NCBI GenBank assembly: GCA_009918425.1
Contig: RGEC01000006.1
Coordinates: 1 to 28,682, forward strand
Reading direction: 5' to 3'
Source of the DNA: Bacteroidota bacterium
GTDB lineage: Bacteria > Bacteroidota > Bacteroidia > NS11-12g > UBA955
DNA length: 28,682 nt
The notes below the pieces were generated by a model. The model saw only the letters and a list, made by a program, of their open reading frames with translations, did no database searches and was not told the origin of the DNA. Of the stretch, positions 23,750 to 28,682 are shown piece after piece. The position numbers and the translations under genes were made by a program. Position 1 is the first letter of the stretch. Each line of letters opens with the position of its first letter.

Positions 23750-26700
23750 ATGAAATTCAAATTACTAATGAAACGGGTCTGCCTGGTAATTTCGCTTGCC
23801 ACAATGACCCAAAGCGATGGGCTGAAGTCTCAGATCACAATGCTAAAAGATTATTCCAACAAAACGTCCCCGAGAATTGGAATACATCAAGGAGTTACTT
23901 TCCGTGAATCAGGTTTTTCGGGTATGACAAGTATACCCAATACCAACGGAAGGGAATTTTGGATTGTATCCGACCGAGGAGTAAACATTGATTGTGACGT
24001 TGCCAATCCGACTGCATGCAGACCTACTTACAACAAAATGTATCCTTTTCCTGCCTATGCCCCCAAGATTCACAGGGTACGTGTAATGGGAGACAGTGTT
24101 CAGATTCTGCAGACTATTGCCATCAAAAATCCAAGTGGTGCAACAGTTACTGGTATTATCAATCCAACCGGTTTTGGAAGCACTGCACTTGAACAGGCGT
24201 CAACAGATACAGTGCAAAATTGTGCTAACTTCAGTAAAAAGATTGCTGTAAAGGACATTTGGGGAATTGACTCTGAAGGTATTTTGGTGGATGCAGAAGG
24301 AAATTTCTGGATTTGCGAAGAAGGTGGTCCCACAATTTGGAAAGTAGCTTCAAATGGTGTTGTAATCCGCCGCTATACTCCTTATGCGGGTCTGCCCGGA
24401 TCACAGGTTCAGGATTTCCCCATTGATACATGTTTCAAATACAGAAAAAATAACCGTGGGTTTGAAAGCATTACCCAAACCCCTAATGGCAGAATATATG
24501 CTCTAATACAAAGCCCGTTGCTTTATCCAACTTCAACTGTTGGTGAGGGTACACGTATTCACCGCATGATTGAAATTAACCCCATTACCAACGAATATCG
24601 CATGTTTGCATACCTTAACGATGGCATTATCGGTGCTGCAGGATCTAACCAGATCCGCCTTCGCGACTGGAAATTGGGAGATATGGCCGCCATTAATGAT
24701 ACAGCTTTCCTGGTAATAGAAGCAGCTGCCAGAGGCACTTCCGATATCAGAAGAATTTACCAGATTAATCTTAACGGAGCCACAGTTGTAAACTCGGGAT
24801 ATAGCTATGGTGGTAAAACACTGGAAGGTTTGGTAGATTCTGCCGGTTTGGCAGCCAACGGTGTTGTACCGGTGAGAAAAACATTGTTTATGGATCTATT
24901 GGCCAATTCATGGCCTGCTGTATACGACAAAGCGGAAGGTTTAACCATTCTTAACGACAGTACCATCGCACTTTGTAACGATAATGACTACGGACAGTTC
25001 TCTGCAAATCTTGATGGTGTTATTACTCCTACAACCACCACCGGTCATATTCTGGTTTATGGTTTGAAAGGTAAAAATAAACTTGTAGGATATAAGCCAG
25101 CAGTCGTTTCCGACTTTCAAGGCATTACAGGGAACAGTACATCACAGTCTCCCTATTTATCATCTACCTATAATGGTGTAAGATTTACCAGTATTCTCTC
25201 AGCAGGTGAGTCTATAAACGGATACAAACTTTCAGGTATACCTGATGGAACCGGCGCATTCGACAATGGCAATGGAACATTTACCCTGTTGGTGAACCAT
25301 GAATTTAGTAATACTGTTGGCATTACGCGTGCACACGGTTCAATAGGCTCTTTTGTTTCTAGATGGATTATCAATAAATCGGATTTGAGTGTAGTTAGTG
25401 GCAGTGACTTAATCCGCAATGTGAATTTATACAGTGCAGGAACATATACTACTTTCTCAGCTTCCAATCCTTCAACCAAAGCAGCATTCTCTCGTTTTTG
25501 TTCAGGCGATTTGCCTCAGACCTCTGCTTTTTATAATGTTGAAAGCGGTTTAGGTACTACAGAAAGAATTTATATGAATGGTGAAGAAACCGGTCCTGAA
25601 GGACGTGTATTTGGCCACATTGTCAGTGGATTAAATGCCGGTACTTCATATGAATTGCCTTTGCTGGGTAAATATTCTTGTGAAAATGCATTAGCCAATC
25701 CGTTTTCACAAAATAAAACCATAGTAGCAGGAACCGATGATGCAACTCCCGGTCAGGTGTATGTTTATGTAGGAACCAAGTCTCTTGTTGGAACTGAAGT
25801 AGACAAGGCAGGCCTGACCAATGGTAAACTCTATGGTGTGGCCGTTTCAGGTTTAACGCTTGAGTCAAGTTCTTCAGTGCCTACTGCAGGGACGGCTTTT
25901 ACCATGGTTGACATGGGGAATATTAAAGACTCTACTGGAACTGCGTTAAATAACCAAAGTAATTTGAAGGGGGTTACCAACTTCTTAAGACCTGAAGATG
26001 GAACATGGGATCCCTATAATCCTTCAGATTTTTACTTTGTAACTACCAACTCATTTACAGCTCCTTCGCGTCTGTGGAGATTGCGCTTCACTGATATTAC
26101 CAATCCTGAAATCGGTGGAACCATTACCTGCCTTCTTAATGGAACAGAAGGTCATAAAATGCTGGATAACATGACGATTGATAATTCAGGAAACATAATT
26201 ATGCAAGAAGACGTGGGCAGCAACATTCACAATGGCAAAATTTGGCAATATAATTTGGAATCAAAACAATTGATTCAGCTGGCCCAGCATGATGCTAACC
26301 GTTTCGTTACCGGTGGATCCAACTTTCTGACAATTGATGAAGAAGCAAGCGGAATTATTGACGCCGAAGAAATTTTGGGTCCGGGTATGTTCCTCTTAGT
26401 AGACCAGGCACATTATTCTATTCCCGGAGAAGTTGTAGAAGGTGGACAGATTCTGGCCATGTACAACCAGATTACCGATAATGCTAATCCTGAGATTGCT
26501 TTGAACGGCAACAATTTTGAAATAGTAAACAACGACACATTACCTTCGGCAACTGATTTTACAGCATTTGGTGCAGTTTCTGTTAACAATCCTTTGAACA
26601 GAACTTTTGTAATAAGAAATACAGGCAAAGGCAACCTGAGAGTTACCGGCATTCGTTTTACCGGTTCAGGCAGCACAGATTTCAGTCTGGTTTCTGCACC

Positions 26701-28682
26701 TTCTTTCCCGTTAACCATTGCTGCTGGAAACAGCTATGCCATTACAGTTCGATTTGCCCCTTCAACAGAAGGTACAAAAAGAGCTCTTCTTGTGTTATCC
26801 AATAATGATTTTAATGAATATCGCTATTCAATAGGGCTTTCAGGTACAGGTTTCCTACCTGGCCAGACTGGTCCCTCTACTTCTCAATCACCATATTTGG
26901 TTGGGGTGAATGGAAATGCCACCTTCACCAGTATTCTGACTGCAAATGATGTGGTAAATGGCTACAGAATGGCCGGAACACCAGATGGTGCAGGTGTTTA
27001 CGACAATGAAGACGGAACTTTCACAATGCTTGTAAACCATGAATTTGGGAATACAGCAGGTGCGCCCCGGGCACATGGATCAGTAGGTGCATTCATTTCC
27101 AAATGGATAATTAACAAATCCAATCTGAGTGTGGTAAAAGGGGAAGATTTAATAAAGAATGTTAAACTTTGGGATGGTAAAAGTTATTACACTGCCAATG
27201 CTGCAAATCCATCAGCGAAAGCTGCCTTCGGTCGTTTTTGTTCGGCAGATTTACCGGAACAAAGTGCATTTTATAACAGCAGTAGTTCCAAAGGTACCTT
27301 AGATAGGATATTTATGAATGGCGAAGAAAATGGTCCTGAGGGAAGAGCCTTTGCCCACATAATTTCAGGATCTGAAAACGGAACCACTTATGAATTGCCT
27401 TACCTAGGTAAATTCTCCTGGGAGAATTCAGTGGCCAGACCTTATGCCAGCGATAAAACTGTTGTTATAGGCACAGATGATGCCACTCCCGGTCAGGTTT
27501 ACATGTATGTTGGTACTAAGCAAACTTCAGGCAATGTAGTTGAAAAAGCAGGTTTAACCAACGGTAAGTTATACGGTGTTGCTGTTAATGGCATTGGATT
27601 GGAATCGAATGGAACCGTTTTCTATAATAATGGAAGTGTTCCTTTTAAAATGATTGACTTGGGTGTGGTACTCGATTCTACTGGCACTGCTTTGAACAAT
27701 ATGAGCAACAAACTTGGAGTTACAAATTTCCTTAGGCCTGAAGATGCAACTTGGGATCCCCTCAATCCTTCAGACTTTTATTTTGTAACTACCAATGCTT
27801 CTACAAGCCCATCACGTCTGTGGAGATTGAGGTTTGACGACATTGAAAATCCGGAAAACGGCGGCCAGATAAGCATGCTGCTTGATGGTACTGAGGGCCA
27901 AAAGATGATGGACAATATGTGTATTGATAACACCGGTAACTTATTGTTACAGGAAGATGTGGGCAGCAATAATCACAATGGTAAAATTTGGAATTATAAT
28001 ATCGCTACCGATCAACTAACACTTGCAGCACAGCATGATGCATCGCGTTTTGAAACAGGTGGTTCTAACTTCTTAACCATTGATGAAGAATCCAGTGGAA
28101 TTATGGATGCGCAGAAAATCTTAGGCCCAGGAATGTTTCTGCTGGTAGATCAGGCGCATTATACCATTCCGGGCGAAGTTGTTGAAGGAGGTCAAATTTT
28201 GGCTATGTTCAACAAAGCTACCTTTGAGAATTTACCTGAAATTAATGTGACCGGAAACAATATTCGTATTGCTGATGGATCTACCGCTACCAAGGTAGAG
28301 GACAACACAGACTTCGGTTCGGTTGAGATTGGTACATCATTAACAGAAACTTTTGTGGTAAAAAACAGCGGAAAAGGTAGTCTTTTTGTAAAAGGATTGC
28401 TGTTGGATGGGATTAATAAATCTGATTTTGAATTGTTAAACTTGCCTGGCACTCCGTTTACTCTACCTAAAGATTCTTCATTAACGCTTACAGTACTTTT
28501 CAAATCCTCTTCTCTGGGTCTTCGTTCGGCAGTTGTTAAAATTCAGTCAAATGATTTAGACGAAACAAATTATGATTTCACCATTGCGGGTAAAGGTATT
28601 CAGGCTGAAATGGCAATAACCGGAAACGGAAAATCCATCTTCAATAATGATATGAGTGCAGGCACTGAAAACGGCACTGATC
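23750..28682 (+). CDS. Giant secreted phytase-like / tandem PhoX-like protein (3' end beyond window)
   Basis: Reading from the ATG at 23750 gives 1,644 open codons to the window edge without a stop. The start MKFKLLMKRVCLVISLATMT is a plausible signal peptide. Residues about 40-445 match the esterase-like activity of phytase family (PF13449): EFWIVSDRGVNID, DIWGIDSEGILVDAEGNFWI, EEGGPTIWKV, NRGFESITQTPNGRIYALIQ, KAEGLTILND. Two copies of a PhoX/DUF839-like domain follow, each starting SQSPYL (residues 465 and 1045). Each contains DGTFTxLVNHEF or NGTFTLLVNHEF, MNGEE-x-GPEGR, GTDDATPGQVY, RPED-x-TWDP and EDVGSN-x-HNGKIW. Each copy is followed by a Hydin/choice-of-anchor-D-like beta-sandwich. 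It is probably an extracellular phosphomonoesterase or phosphodiesterase acting on organic phosphate. A T9SS domain is expected past the edge but cannot be seen. It is divergent from the beta-helix gene and the receptor. Confidence 0.88.
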   Translation, partial: MKFKLLMKRVCLVISLATMTQSDGLKSQITMLKDYSNKTSPRIGIHQGVTFRESGFSGMTSIPNTNGREFWIVSDRGVNIDCDVANPTACRPTYNKMYPFPAYAPKIHRVRVMGDSVQILQTIAIKNPSGATVTGIINPTGFGSTALEQASTDTVQNCANFSKKIAVKDIWGIDSEGILVDAEGNFWICEEGGPTIWKVASNGVVIRRYTPYAGLPGSQVQDFPIDTCFKYRKNNRGFESITQTPNGRIYALIQSPLLYPTSTVGEGTRIHRMIEINPITNEYRMFAYLNDGIIGAAGSNQIRLRDWKLGDMAAINDTAFLVIEAAARGTSDIRRIYQINLNGATVVNSGYSYGGKTLEGLVDSAGLAANGVVPVRKTLFMDLLANSWPAVYDKAEGLTILNDSTIALCNDNDYGQFSANLDGVITPTTTTGHILVYGLKGKNKLVGYKPAVVSDFQGITGNSTSQSPYLSSTYNGVRFTSILSAGESINGYKLSGIPDGTGAFDNGNGTFTLLVNHEFSNTVGITRAHGSIGSFVSRWIINKSDLSVVSGSDLIRNVNLYSAGTYTTFSASNPSTKAAFSRFCSGDLPQTSAFYNVESGLGTTERIYMNGEETGPEGRVFGHIVSGLNAGTSYELPLLGKYSCENALANPFSQNKTIVAGTDDATPGQVYVYVGTKSLVGTEVDKAGLTNGKLYGVAVSGLTLESSSSVPTAGTAFTMVDMGNIKDSTGTALNNQSNLKGVTNFLRPEDGTWDPYNPSDFYFVTTNSFTAPSRLWRLRFTDITNPEIGGTITCLLNGTEGHKMLDNMTIDNSGNIIMQEDVGSNIHNGKIWQYNLESKQLIQLAQHDANRFVTGGSNFLTIDEEASGIIDAEEILGPGMFLLVDQAHYSIPGEVVEGGQILAMYNQITDNANPEIALNGNNFEIVNNDTLPSATDFTAFGAVSVNNPLNRTFVIRNTGKGNLRVTGIRFTGSGSTDFSLVSAPSFPLTIAAGNSYAITVRFAPSTEGTKRALLVLSNNDFNEYRYSIGLSGTGFLPGQTGPSTSQSPYLVGVNGNATFTSILTANDVVNGYRMAGTPDGAGVYDNEDGTFTMLVNHEFGNTAGAPRAHGSVGAFISKWIINKSNLSVVKGEDLIKNVKLWDGKSYYTANAANPSAKAAFGRFCSADLPEQSAFYNSSSSKGTLDRIFMNGEENGPEGRAFAHIISGSENGTTYELPYLGKFSWENSVARPYASDKTVVIGTDDATPGQVYMYVGTKQTSGNVVEKAGLTNGKLYGVAVNGIGLESNGTVFYNNGSVPFKMIDLGVVLDSTGTALNNMSNKLGVTNFLRPEDATWDPLNPSDFYFVTTNASTSPSRLWRLRFDDIENPENGGQISMLLDGTEGQKMMDNMCIDNTGNLLLQEDVGSNNHNGKIWNYNIATDQLTLAAQHDASRFETGGSNFLTIDEESSGIMDAQKILGPGMFLLVDQAHYTIPGEVVEGGQILAMFNKATFENLPEINVTGNNIRIADGSTATKVEDNTDFGSVEIGTSLTETFVVKNSGKGSLFVKGLLLDGINKSDFELLNLPGTPFTLPKDSSLTLTVLFKSSSLGLRSAVVKIQSNDLDETNYDFTIAGKGIQAEMAITGNGKSIFNNDMSAGTENGTD
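25142..26854 (+). repeat. First copy of the in-gene PhoX-like + beta-sandwich module
   Basis: This in-frame module of about 571 residues begins SQSPYLSSTYNG and ends SIGLSGTGF. The PhoX-like part covers about 440 residues. The last 120 or so form a beta-sandwich with FGAVSVNNPLNRTFVIRNTG and ITVRFAPSTEGTKRA, typical of Hydin/choice-of-anchor-D domains. Confidence 0.88.
26882..28600 (+). repeat. Second copy of the in-gene PhoX-like + beta-sandwich module
   Basis: It starts 1,740 bases after the first copy and has the same order: SQSPYLVGVNGN, the PhoX-like domain, then FGSVEIGTSLTETFVVKNSG and the closing FTIAGKGI. Aligned by eye, 35 of the first 60 residues equal copy one, and several stretches such as GTDDATPGQVY and SDFYFVTTN are identical. 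The copies have diverged too far for a recent duplication or assembly artefact. Confidence 0.88.

Overview
This window comes from a chromosome of a member of the Bacteroidota. Three secreted proteins end in, or are built like, type IX secretion (T9SS) cargo with a C-terminal YPNP/FPIP sorting domain. There is a large TonB-dependent receptor with an N-terminal carboxypeptidase-regulatory-like domain. Candidate promoters follow the TAnnTTTG -7 pattern of this phylum, start codons lack strong Shine-Dalgarno sequences, and several families (DUF3467, the TetR-like/ABC1-kinase pair, long PKD and beta-helix proteins) are typical of it. I cannot name a genus. I saw no rRNA, tRNA, CRISPR array, insertion sequence or phage gene, and no gene-free stretch longer than 300 bases.

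Layout. (1) 1-1678, minus strand: two overlapping glycosyltransferase genes (GT2 membrane-anchored, then GT4, which runs off the left edge). (2) 1787-4786: trpS (minus), divergent from a COG2509-type FAD-dependent dehydrogenase that overlaps a small CoA-binding-fold gene (plus). (3) 4947-9439: a very large secreted beta-helix/PKD/T9SS protein whose signal peptide and body lie in different reading frames, closed by a clear terminator. (4) 9528-10603: a divergent pair, a short 3-hydroxyacyl-CoA-dehydrogenase-like protein and a RidA-family protein. (5) 10604-12076, minus: a secreted cytochrome c/copper monooxygenase-like/T9SS protein. (6) 12190-16543, plus: DUF3467, a two-TM pore-like protein, PaaN aldehyde dehydrogenase, a TetR-like regulator and an ABC1/AarF-family kinase, closely packed. 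(7) 16612-17283: a YceI lipoprotein with its own promoter and terminator, convergent with an AlkD-like DNA glycosylase gene (minus).

(8) 18095-28682 is the most interesting region. A TonB-dependent receptor and a secreted beta-helix/Ig/T9SS protein lie on the minus strand. Divergent from them is a giant secreted protein, truncated by the right edge, that joins an esterase-like-phytase domain to two tandem copies of a PhoX/DUF839-like phosphatase-type domain, each copy followed by a Hydin/choice-of-anchor-D-like beta-sandwich. Three 7-bp TTAAC-type repeats spaced exactly 11 bp apart sit just upstream of the receptor gene. A related cluster of (A/T)TAACAT words lies in the divergent promoter region. 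This is the architecture of PhoB/PhoP (Pho) boxes. My inference is that this is a phosphate-starvation locus in which a surface-secreted multi-domain phosphohydrolase releases phosphate, the receptor imports a phosphorus-containing ligand, and the beta-helix protein assists at the surface.

Caution: all identifications come from reading motifs and domain patterns by eye. No database search was run.
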